Under the pieces are notes generated by a model. That model saw only the letters and a list, made by a program, of their open reading frames with translations. It did no database searches and had not been told where the DNA came from. A program made the position numbers and the translations under genes. Below, in pieces: positions 1 to 4,810 of a DNA stretch of 5,434 bases. The stretch is from Candidatus Helarchaeota archaeon (lineage in GTDB: Archaea; Asgardarchaeota; Lokiarchaeia; Helarchaeales; HEL-GB-A). Location: positions 1 through 5,434 of the forward strand of contig JABXJU010000257.1 of the NCBI GenBank assembly GCA_013375405.1, read 5' to 3'. Numbering within the stretch: position 1 is the stretch's first letter; the number at the start of each line of letters is the position of its first letter.

Positions 1-1
1 A

Positions 2-103
2 TTGGTTTGGCTCGAAAAATTTAAAGTCGGAAAGCGTGTAGATTTTGTCGGCAAAAAAAGAATTTTAACTCAAGCTATATTTTACTTAAAATATAAGATG
101 TGA
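2..103 (+). CDS. 3' end of an unidentified gene (partial, truncated at left edge)
   Basis: Reading frame 2 is open from the left edge to TGA at 101-103 and would give the last 33 residues of a protein. These are basic and aromatic-rich, ending in IFYLKYKM. I do not recognise the family and assign no function. The main support is the junction: the stop overlaps the GTG start of the kinase in the four bases GTGA (100-103), the classic arrangement of translationally coupled genes in one operon. The other two forward frames close early, with stops at 22-24 and 39-41. A run of 33 open codons could still arise by chance in AT-rich DNA, so the call rests on the overlap and on the protein-like composition. 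If it is wrong, the region would be leader sequence, and the TATA-like stretch at 75-82 could drive the kinase. Confidence 0.5.
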   Translation: MVWLEKFKVGKRVDFVGKKRILTQAIFYLKYKM

Positions 104-1032
104 TTTTAATACCAAGATTAAAAATAATTAGCGTTGGTGGAGTAAATATAGACCTTTGTGCAATGATACATGAATTCCCCGGTATTGACGAAGAAATCGA
201 GGTAACAGATCTAGAAGAACGGTCCGGCGGCTCTGCCGCAAATTATATAGTAGGAGTTGCAAGATTAGGAGTAAATGCAGGGTTTATTGGGAAAATTGGT
301 GATGACCACTATGGTAAAAAACTATTAAAGGACTTTATTCGGGAGAATGTAGACGTTTCTCAAGTTAAAATCGAAAAAAATTTCCCCTCAGGAATGTGCC
401 TAATTCCAATTGATAGGACTGGAAATAGACAAATCTTTAGTTTTCGAGGTGCAAACGCGAAACTAACTCCTGCAGGTATTGATACATTGACTATTACACA
501 GGCTTCACTCATACATATAACGAGTCCTCCCCGAGATGTCGCTGAATTTGTAGCACGCGTGGCTCGAAAAAATAAAGTACTTATATCTTATGATCCGGGG
601 GGTAAAGTCATAAGAAAAGGACTGACTTTTATTGAGCAGATTTTACAAAATACCGATATATTCCTTCCATCACGTACTGAACTTGCTTTCATATTTCCAA
701 AGATAAAGGATCCTAAAATTGCCGCTCATAAATTAATAGAAAATTATGGGATACGAATTGTGGCAATAAAACTTGGGGCACATGGCTGTTTAATAGTAAA
801 TAAGAATGATGAGATTCGTGTCAATGGATATAAGGTGAAAGTAATTGATACAACAGGAGCAGGCGATGCCTTTGCAGCTGCTTTCACTGTAGGTATTCAT
901 AAAAAATGGGATCTTTTTAGATGCGCACAAGTTGCTAACGCAGCCGGAGCAATAACTGTTACCCGAATTGGCGCACGAACGGCATTACCCACTATACAAG
1001 AAATAGAAGATTTTTTAGTAAAAATAGGATAA
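100..1032 (+). CDS. PfkB/ribokinase-family carbohydrate (or nucleoside) kinase
   Basis: This is a soluble 310-residue ATP-dependent kinase of the PfkB superfamily, which phosphorylates a hydroxyl group of a sugar, sugar phosphate or nucleoside; its length is typical. It opens with the beta strand KIISVGGVNIDL (8-19), in which the Asp usually contacts substrate. The di-glycine signature GGSAAN lies at 43-48, followed by GVARLGVNAGFIGKIGDD. KLGAHG is at 224-229. The C-terminal signature DTTGAGDAF is at 250-258, with the anion-hole glycines and catalytic base Asp256. GTG at 100 is chosen because it lies seven residues before the first core strand and overlaps the upstream stop by 4 nt; the ATG at 98 is out of frame. 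No strong SD is seen, which fits coupling to the upstream gene. GGSAAN, rather than the GGKGAN of classic ribokinases, recalls archaeal sugar/nucleoside kinases, but the substrate cannot be read from sequence. Confidence 0.93.
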   Translation: MILIPRLKIISVGGVNIDLCAMIHEFPGIDEEIEVTDLEERSGGSAANYIVGVARLGVNAGFIGKIGDDHYGKKLLKDFIRENVDVSQVKIEKNFPSGMCLIPIDRTGNRQIFSFRGANAKLTPAGIDTLTITQASLIHITSPPRDVAEFVARVARKNKVLISYDPGGKVIRKGLTFIEQILQNTDIFLPSRTELAFIFPKIKDPKIAAHKLIENYGIRIVAIKLGAHGCLIVNKNDEIRVNGYKVKVIDTTGAGDAFAAAFTVGIHKKWDLFRCAQVANAAGAITVTRIGARTALPTIQEIEDFLVKIG

Positions 1033-1060
1033 TGTACTTGAGTCCTTGTTGAATCTAACC

Positions 1061-1078
1061 AAAACTTTTCAAAAAAAA
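1061..1078 (-). terminator. Oligo-T terminator for the minus-strand membrane-protein operon
   Basis: Read on the minus strand, the 63-bp convergent gap contains T8 (1071-1078) followed by GAAAAG and another T4, starting 18 bases after the stop of the six-helix membrane protein. Intrinsic termination at U-rich tracts without a stable hairpin is usual in archaea. No comparable T-run is seen for the kinase on the + strand, where only TTTT at 1066-1069 is present. Confidence 0.5.
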
Positions 1079-1095
1079 GAAGGAAGTTATTTGAA

Positions 1096-1710
1096 TTACT
1101 TTGGCTTTTCTGGAAGTAGCGCATAGGCAAAGAGCGCAGTGAAAACGATACCTATCCAAATTCCCCATTGTCCTATAATACCCGCTAAATAAATCCACAT
1201 ACAGATAAAAAAGACCACGGATATAGCAAAAATGGCGAAATACAATATAGCTGTCCGTTTAACTGCTTCAGGATTTAAATGTTCAAAAAGTTGAGCCCCT
1301 ACTCCAACAAGAAACGCAATTAGTAAGGCAATTGAAGTAGGTTTAATTGTAATAGATTGAGCGACAGCTTGATCAGCAATTAATAGGATAATAGATCCAA
1401 TGAGCGCGAAAATAGCTGCAAAAAATATTCCCATTGCTATCTGTTTCACACGATGGCTTCTAGTCTTTGCGATAAATGGAAATAGAAAAGATAAAACCCA
1501 ACAAAAAGCCAATGTTGCGGTAGTCAAGTCACCGGGTTGTTTGAAATCAAGAGTGCCTGGGGGTCCTCCAGGAACTATAAATAAAACTAGTGCTGTTATA
1601 AAAAGTATAACAGCTACGATAACAACTTGCATGAACGGTCGAAATCGATAGCCTTTTCCCATATCTTCGATAATTGCTTCTCCAATATTTTCAACTTCAT
1701 CACTACTCAT
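1096..1710 (-). CDS. Six-helix integral membrane protein of unknown function
   Basis: I do not recognise a family for this 204-residue protein. A short acidic N-terminal segment (1-19) with no signal peptide is followed by six hydrophobic stretches at about 27-47, 62-81, 90-112, 123-142, 153-176 and 180-199, and the tail ends in PEKPK. Basic residues cluster at 21-24 and 83-89 (KTRSHRVK), which suggests that the N-terminus and the second loop are cytoplasmic by the positive-inside rule. The loop after helix 1 carries PGGPPG (47-52). No catalytic motif, conserved charged residue inside a helix or metal-binding cluster is evident, so neither transport nor enzyme activity can be claimed. It is the second gene of a minus-strand pair, 17 bp after the winged-helix membrane protein. 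It has its own good SD, and an oligo-T run follows its stop. A structural or signalling partner of the upstream protein is the simplest inference. Confidence 0.85.
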   Translation of the reverse strand: MSSDEVENIGEAIIEDMGKGYRFRPFMQVVIVAVILFITALVLFIVPGGPPGTLDFKQPGDLTTATLAFCWVLSFLFPFIAKTRSHRVKQIAMGIFFAAIFALIGSIILLIADQAVAQSITIKPTSIALLIAFLVGVGAQLFEHLNPEAVKRTAILYFAIFAISVVFFICMWIYLAGIIGQWGIWIGIVFTALFAYALLPEKPK

Positions 1711-1718
1711 AATCCTTT

Positions 1719-1724
1719 CACCTC
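1719..1724 (-). promoter_or_regulatory. Shine-Dalgarno site of the six-helix membrane protein
   Basis: On the minus strand GAGGTG lies 8 nt before the ATG at 1710, within the 17-bp gap after the upstream stop codon. It matches the complement of the archaeal 16S rRNA 3' end and fixes this ATG as the start. No promoter fits in the gap, so the gene should be co-transcribed with its upstream neighbour. Confidence 0.75.
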
Positions 1725-1727
1725 ACT

Positions 1728-2681
1728 TTAGAATCCAATTGACGGAATTGCACCTCTCGCACGCCATAGCATTAAAGTACGCGCATGTCTTTTTCGCCAC
1801 CCTAAACTTTTCAGTTGAATACTTCGAATTACAAAAAACATCTCGCGTGGAAATGGCATATTCTTAAAATCAATCCATGGCCCTCCTTGCTCCTTTGCAA
1901 CACAGCAGATATGGATGTCCCCAATCGGAACCCGCATAAAATAGTTTAAGAACTTCTGCGCTGTGCTAATTTCTAAATCTACTTTGCGTATTCGACCCCG
2001 CCCGATTCGCCCCGAGTATTCATCACTGTAACTATTGTCATAAGCGATTCCTGACCTTTCACCAATAACTACGCTATATCTTTCACGTGCCCAAATTGAT
2101 ATCAGATTTTCAATAGCATCAGTAGTAAGCAAGCCTAATAACACAATGAACAACAGAAAAATAGTTAAATCTACATAATGTACTAGTGGATCAAGCCCTA
2201 AAACGACCATTAGCCAATCTCTAGCTGGCTGGACTAAACCAACGACAAGTGCGAAAATGATTGCCCCGAAAAATATACCATATACTGCAAGTAGCTCCAC
2301 ATGCGAAAAGAATGGATGCTGATAACCCCCATAGACTAAATTATCATCCTTAGTAAGCCGGCTTGCGCGAATCCTATCTTTCTCCGATAAGAATATGAGA
2401 GGATCATTCAATGCAAACCACCCGGTCCTTGATGTCCTGTAAATAATTTCACTTTTTTCCAATTCTTTCATTGCACGTTTAACAACAGGGTCTGGCAGTT
2501 TTGTCTCTTTCACTATATCCTTAAACTGAAATCTTCGCTCATCTAAGTACTTCATAGAAATTGTATCTATTACCTCACTAACACCTGCTACTTTTGCTCT
2601 TCTCCAAGTAATTAAAAAACCAATTGCGAATCCTATCAATGCTAATACTGGAACTAACCATTCCAAATTTCCGAAAACCAC
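1728..2681 (-). CDS. Membrane-anchored winged-helix protein with C-terminal bacterial-PH-like domain
   Basis: This 317-residue protein has a mixed architecture. A transmembrane helix lies at about 8-26. A winged-helix-like segment follows at about 35-100, with FKDIVKETKLPDPVVKRAMKE as the helix-turn-helix and a wing near YRTSRTGWFAL. Two more membrane helices lie at about 127-151 and 169-190. A soluble region at about 198-288 resembles bacterial PH (YdbS/bPH2-type) domains: a strand starting RYSVVIGERSG, an R-x-R-x-R segment near 228-232, then RVPIGDIHICCVAKEQGG and a closing NMPFPREMFFVIRSI helix. The tail (291-308) is strongly basic. The GTG at 2681 is used because TAA lies five codons upstream, GAGGG sits 6 nt before it, and the next in-frame Met is residue 43, beyond helix 1. 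It leads a two-gene operon. Membrane sensing coupled to DNA or partner binding is inferred; the bPH assignment rests on pattern recognition only. Confidence 0.85.
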   Translation of the reverse strand: MVFGNLEWLVPVLALIGFAIGFLITWRRAKVAGVSEVIDTISMKYLDERRFQFKDIVKETKLPDPVVKRAMKELEKSEIIYRTSRTGWFALNDPLIFLSEKDRIRASRLTKDDNLVYGGYQHPFFSHVELLAVYGIFFGAIIFALVVGLVQPARDWLMVVLGLDPLVHYVDLTIFLLFIVLLGLLTTDAIENLISIWARERYSVVIGERSGIAYDNSYSDEYSGRIGRGRIRKVDLEISTAQKFLNYFMRVPIGDIHICCVAKEQGGPWIDFKNMPFPREMFFVIRSIQLKSLGWRKRHARTLMLWRARGAIPSIGF

Positions 2682-2687
2682 ATAGAT

Positions 2688-2692
2688 CCCTC
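2688..2692 (-). promoter_or_regulatory. Shine-Dalgarno-like site deciding the GTG start at 2681
   Basis: GAGGG on the minus strand lies 6 nt before GTG. An overlapping ATG at 2683-2681 is in another frame and reaches TAG after nine codons, so GTG is the only useful start near this site. Confidence 0.5.
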
Positions 2693-2776
2693 GTTACTTT
2701 AAATTCTATTTAATTTTTCAGTTGAGATATTGATATTTGAATTTTTAGTGTATAAAATTTTGATTAACTCTATTTA

Positions 2777-2796
2777 TTTATTTATCTTTATTTATC
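2777..2796. repeat. Perfect tandem repeat, two copies of TTTATTTATC
   Basis: Two adjacent identical 10-bp units lie mid-way in the divergent promoter region, preceded by further TTTA units (from 2770). The period is close to one helical turn, so both copies would face the same side of the DNA, as in some operators. It could equally be low-complexity AT sequence. Confidence 0.5.
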
Positions 2797-2869
2797 TGTT
2801 CTAATTCAAGAAACATTTTGAAATTTAATTGATGCGACAAAAATTATAAAGATAACTTAAGATAATAGG

Positions 2870-2877
2870 TATATAAT
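2870..2877 (+). promoter_or_regulatory. TATA box of the longin-like/winged-helix gene
   Basis: TATATAAT would place the transcription start near 2898-2902, about 25 bp downstream. That gives a short leader of about 25 nt containing the SD at 2910-2914. A second TATA-like stretch, TTATAAAG, lies at 2844-2851. The 8-bp palindrome TCAATTGA (2883-2890) falls between this box and the predicted start, where a bound repressor would block initiation. Confidence 0.5.
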
Positions 2878-2909
2878 TTAGGTCAATTGAGAAAGAATAT
2901 TAGAACTAA

Positions 2910-2914
2910 GAGGA
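2910..2914 (+). promoter_or_regulatory. Shine-Dalgarno-like site of the longin-like/winged-helix gene
   Basis: GAGGA lies 11 nt before the ATG at 2926, slightly far but within the range seen in archaea. It supports this ATG as the start. Confidence 0.45.
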
Positions 2915-2925
2915 AAGTTCAATAA

Positions 2926-3618
2926 ATGCAATTATATGATTTATACGTCATTTATCGTGGGGGACAGACAATCTTTCATAAAAGATTTGGGGCGATGGAA
3001 ATTGATCAGGATTTAATCACAGCATTTTTAACAGCCATTGAAAATTTTTCAAAAGAAGTCCTAGCTACAGATGAACCTCTGCGAGTTATTGAAAAAGGCT
3101 TCTCAAAAGTGCTATTGGCATACGGGAAGGATATCTGTTGTGCATTAGTTTGCGGCACACGGGAGATAGATGAAGTTGAGACTTTACGGGGTATTCTCGA
3201 ACTTACTTTAGGCGATATCCAATCCCAATTTGCGCAAATTCTCGCTGTCTGGAAAGGTGATCTTAGACAACTAGCCGGCATATCAGATATTGTGGAGTCA
3301 AATTTAAAAGGAATTATTCGTGCTTCTGCCCCACCCCCGCTGATGGAATTAATTCAAAATCCAAAACGCTATTATTTCACTATTGATGATCGAGGCATAA
3401 ATTTATATAACACTCTTCTACGTGAATCCAACGGATTTCGCGCTTTTATCGAAAAATTAGGTATTCAAATCGAATGGGTTGACATGATCTTAAATGAAAT
3501 CCGTTTGGGAAGAAAAGGGGCTCTGCAATTGTCACAAGAATTAGGCCTTGAAATGAATCGATTGATGGCATTACTACGGTCTTTAAAATTACGCGGGATT
3601 ACTTTAATTTGGATGTAA
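2926..3618 (+). CDS. Longin-like domain protein with C-terminal winged-helix-like region
   Basis: This is a 230-residue soluble protein with no signal peptide or membrane helix. The N-terminal part (1 to about 110) shows a longin/roadblock-type alternation. Strand LYDLYVIYRGG leads into strand QTIFHKRFG. A helix around IDQDLITAFLTAIENFSKEV follows, then strands near LRVIEKGFSKVLLAYG and ICCALVCG, and a long helix from about 81. Proteins opening this way, with an aromatic strand, FH+++G and D-x-LI-x-x-FL-x-A, are familiar from Asgard and some other archaea, where longin and roadblock folds are expanded and proposed to serve small GTPases. After a proline-rich linker (APPP, 135-138) the C-terminal part (about 165-230) contains helix-turn-helix-like GRKGALQLSQELGLEMNRLM and ends at a short strand. 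DNA binding or autoregulation of the adjacent divergent promoter is possible but inferred. Its own TATA box and SD precede it; a T6 run follows. Confidence 0.8.
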   Translation: MQLYDLYVIYRGGQTIFHKRFGAMEIDQDLITAFLTAIENFSKEVLATDEPLRVIEKGFSKVLLAYGKDICCALVCGTREIDEVETLRGILELTLGDIQSQFAQILAVWKGDLRQLAGISDIVESNLKGIIRASAPPPLMELIQNPKRYYFTIDDRGINLYNTLLRESNGFRAFIEKLGIQIEWVDMILNEIRLGRKGALQLSQELGLEMNRLMALLRSLKLRGITLIWM

Positions 3619-3641
3619 TGAATAAAATAAATAAATCAAAA

Positions 3642-3652
3642 TTTTTTATATA
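3642..3652 (+). promoter_or_regulatory. Oligo-T terminator overlapping a TATA-like box
   Basis: T6 at 3642-3647, 23 nt after the stop of the longin-like gene, is a likely weak terminator. It runs directly into TTTATATA (3645-3652), a candidate TATA box placing a start near 3675-3680 for the methyltransferase gene. Another TATA-like stretch, TTTATGAA, lies at 3690-3697. The 118-bp gap therefore fits separate transcription of the two genes, although read-through cannot be excluded. Confidence 0.4.
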
Positions 3653-3736
3653 CCTTATATCAATACTTAATATTGCAAAAAATTATTTGTTTATGAATAC
3701 CAGAATTTGAATTTTCATTCTAATAGGCGCTTGTCG

Positions 3737-4768
3737 ATGGAAGCTAAAGAGGAATTTGATTTAATCGCAATGGCTCAAGGTTTAAATTGGTTAATACGAC
3801 AACTCTATACACAAATTGCCAAATCCGAACAGTTTCCAGAAATATTAAAACAACCTAAGAGTTTTGTTCAAATTGTAGAAGAAAAAAAATATAAGAATTT
3901 GCGAATAACAGAAGCTTTCCTCAAATATCTGGCTGATCAAACCATTATAACTCTTGATGAAGGGAAATATCAATGGAATTCTGATATGAGACGAAAAGTA
4001 AAAGGGAAAATTGTTGTTGAATCAGAAGCAATTGGTATTCAAAAGGTCCAGGAAAAAGCGATGCCATTATTTGGTATTTTGAGAAAATACGCTGAAAACC
4101 TGCCAGATATTTTAAAAGGGGCCAATCCAGACCGCCAAGCTGAATTAATTGTCTGGGATTCGCTTTATACAACTAAATTCTACAATTTTTTGAGAAATGA
4201 ATCAATTAACAGAGGAAATCTCCCTAAAGAATCCACCATCATCGATTTTGGTTGTCGAACGGGATGGAGCATAATAAATATATTAGAAGAATTGAACCCT
4301 AGAAAAGTCTATGCTGTCGATCCCTCTCCCCTTATGATTGAGCTAGCATATGAAAATTTACTTTCCTTGAATTTACTTGATAAGGTTGAATTTATCCAAT
4401 ACGATTTCAATTTTGAAAATAGAATGCCCATTGAAAAGAAATGCGATGGCGCCTTCATCGGCTTGCTCTTTAATCGCTTTAGCGGCGAACAGATCACGGA
4501 TATGCTTTTAGCACTTCGCACCACCCTCAAGGGCGGTTCTCGCATTGCTGGGTTGCAACCCATTAAAGATTCAGATGCGCTCCATCCTGCTGAATTATTA
4601 CTCTTTGCCGATAAGGAATTCAAAGGATACCCCGAATATGTTGAATTCAAAACTGCTTTTCTCCGTGCAGGGTTTACTAAACCCGTGATCGAACAGAGTA
4701 TGTTCTTCCATACCACTTATATTGCAGAAAAACCCGTTGAAAAACCAAAAAAGAAGAAAAAAAGGTAA
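3737..4768 (+). CDS. Class I SAM-dependent methyltransferase with N-terminal winged-helix/dimerisation-like domain
   Basis: This 343-residue protein probably transfers a methyl group from S-adenosylmethionine to an unknown acceptor. Residues 1 to about 85 resemble the winged-helix dimerisation domain of O-methyltransferases: ITEAFLKYLADQTIITLDEGKYQW follows the usual pattern of helix, short loop and wing. The Rossmann domain starts near residue 160. Motif I, DFGCRTG, is at 170-176; the acidic residue ending strand 2 is Asp195 in YAVDPSP; and YDFN near 222-225 supplies the third SAM-contacting acid. In motif I, Arg174 replaces the middle glycine of GxGxG. The protein ends in a polybasic tail, KPKKKKKR. 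ATG at 3737 is preferred, with a minimal AGG 9 nt upstream; an in-frame TTG at 3707 would add ten residues and has no SD. The acceptor could be a small molecule, a lipid or a protein. Confidence 0.88.
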   Translation: MEAKEEFDLIAMAQGLNWLIRQLYTQIAKSEQFPEILKQPKSFVQIVEEKKYKNLRITEAFLKYLADQTIITLDEGKYQWNSDMRRKVKGKIVVESEAIGIQKVQEKAMPLFGILRKYAENLPDILKGANPDRQAELIVWDSLYTTKFYNFLRNESINRGNLPKESTIIDFGCRTGWSIINILEELNPRKVYAVDPSPLMIELAYENLLSLNLLDKVEFIQYDFNFENRMPIEKKCDGAFIGLLFNRFSGEQITDMLLALRTTLKGGSRIAGLQPIKDSDALHPAELLLFADKEFKGYPEYVEFKTAFLRAGFTKPVIEQSMFFHTTYIAEKPVEKPKKKKKR

Positions 4769-4784
4769 ATTCGTATTCTCTTTT

Positions 4785-4810
4785 AAAAAAATTTTGAATA
4801 AATAAAAAAA
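4785..4810 (-). terminator. Oligo-T terminator of the surface-protein gene
   Basis: On the minus strand two T7 runs (4804-4810 and 4785-4791) directly follow the TAA at 4813-4811, as expected for archaeal U-tract termination. On the + strand the same 42-bp convergent gap offers only short T4 runs for the methyltransferase. Confidence 0.5.

Larger units (their letters stand above)
2682..2925. promoter_or_regulatory. Divergent intergenic control region
   Basis: This 244-bp, very AT-rich gap separates the heads of the minus-strand membrane operon and the + strand longin-like gene, so it should hold both promoters. For the minus strand, TTTATA near 2752-2757 and TTAAATAG near 2705-2712 are candidate TATA boxes; the first would leave a leader of roughly 45 nt that includes the GAGGG site. 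For the + strand, TATATAAT at 2870-2877 is the best candidate. The gap also holds a tandem 10-bp repeat (2777-2796), an imperfect inverted repeat TTCAA-N8-TTGAA (2805-2822) and the palindrome TCAATTGA (2883-2890). No open frame looks coding. Confidence 0.6.

Noticed and set aside
75..82. TATA-like stretch giving a leaderless kinase transcript
   Set aside because: The spacing to GTG 100 would suit a leaderless mRNA, but the stretch lies inside the apparent upstream coding frame and the 4-nt overlap argues for co-transcription. It is kept only as an alternative.
897..1130. Minus-strand open frame of 77 codons across the kinase end
   Set aside because: It lies antisense to the conserved kinase C-terminus and across the convergent gap into the end of the membrane-protein gene. 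Its composition is not protein-like and no SD is evident.
1400..1651. Plus-strand open frame of 83 codons
   Set aside because: It is fully antisense to the six-helix membrane protein, whose helices and SD are clear. It is a shadow frame.
2748..2760. GTGTATAAAATTT as a + strand promoter
   Set aside because: It is a good TATA match, but it would start a transcript near 2780, about 145 nt before the gene and in front of a better-placed box at 2870. It could instead serve the minus strand.
2762..2800. CRISPR array or short-spacer repeat array
   Set aside because: The repeats are adjacent 10-mers in AT-rich DNA with no spacers.
3006..3281. Minus-strand open frame of 91 codons
   Set aside because: It is antisense to the longin-like domain, is low in recognisable structure and has no supporting start signals.
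3707..3736. TTG at 3707 as the methyltransferase start
   Set aside because: It is in frame and would add ten residues, but TTG is a rare start, no SD precedes it, and the ATG at 3737 fits the beginning of the folded domain better. It cannot be fully excluded.
3945..4172. Minus-strand open frame of 75 codons
   Set aside because: It is antisense to the N-terminal half of the methyltransferase gene, with no independent support.
4309..4716. Minus-strand open frame of 135 codons
   Set aside because: Despite its length it is antisense to the Rossmann domain, where the + strand frame carries SAM-binding motifs; its Ser-rich translation looks like a shadow.
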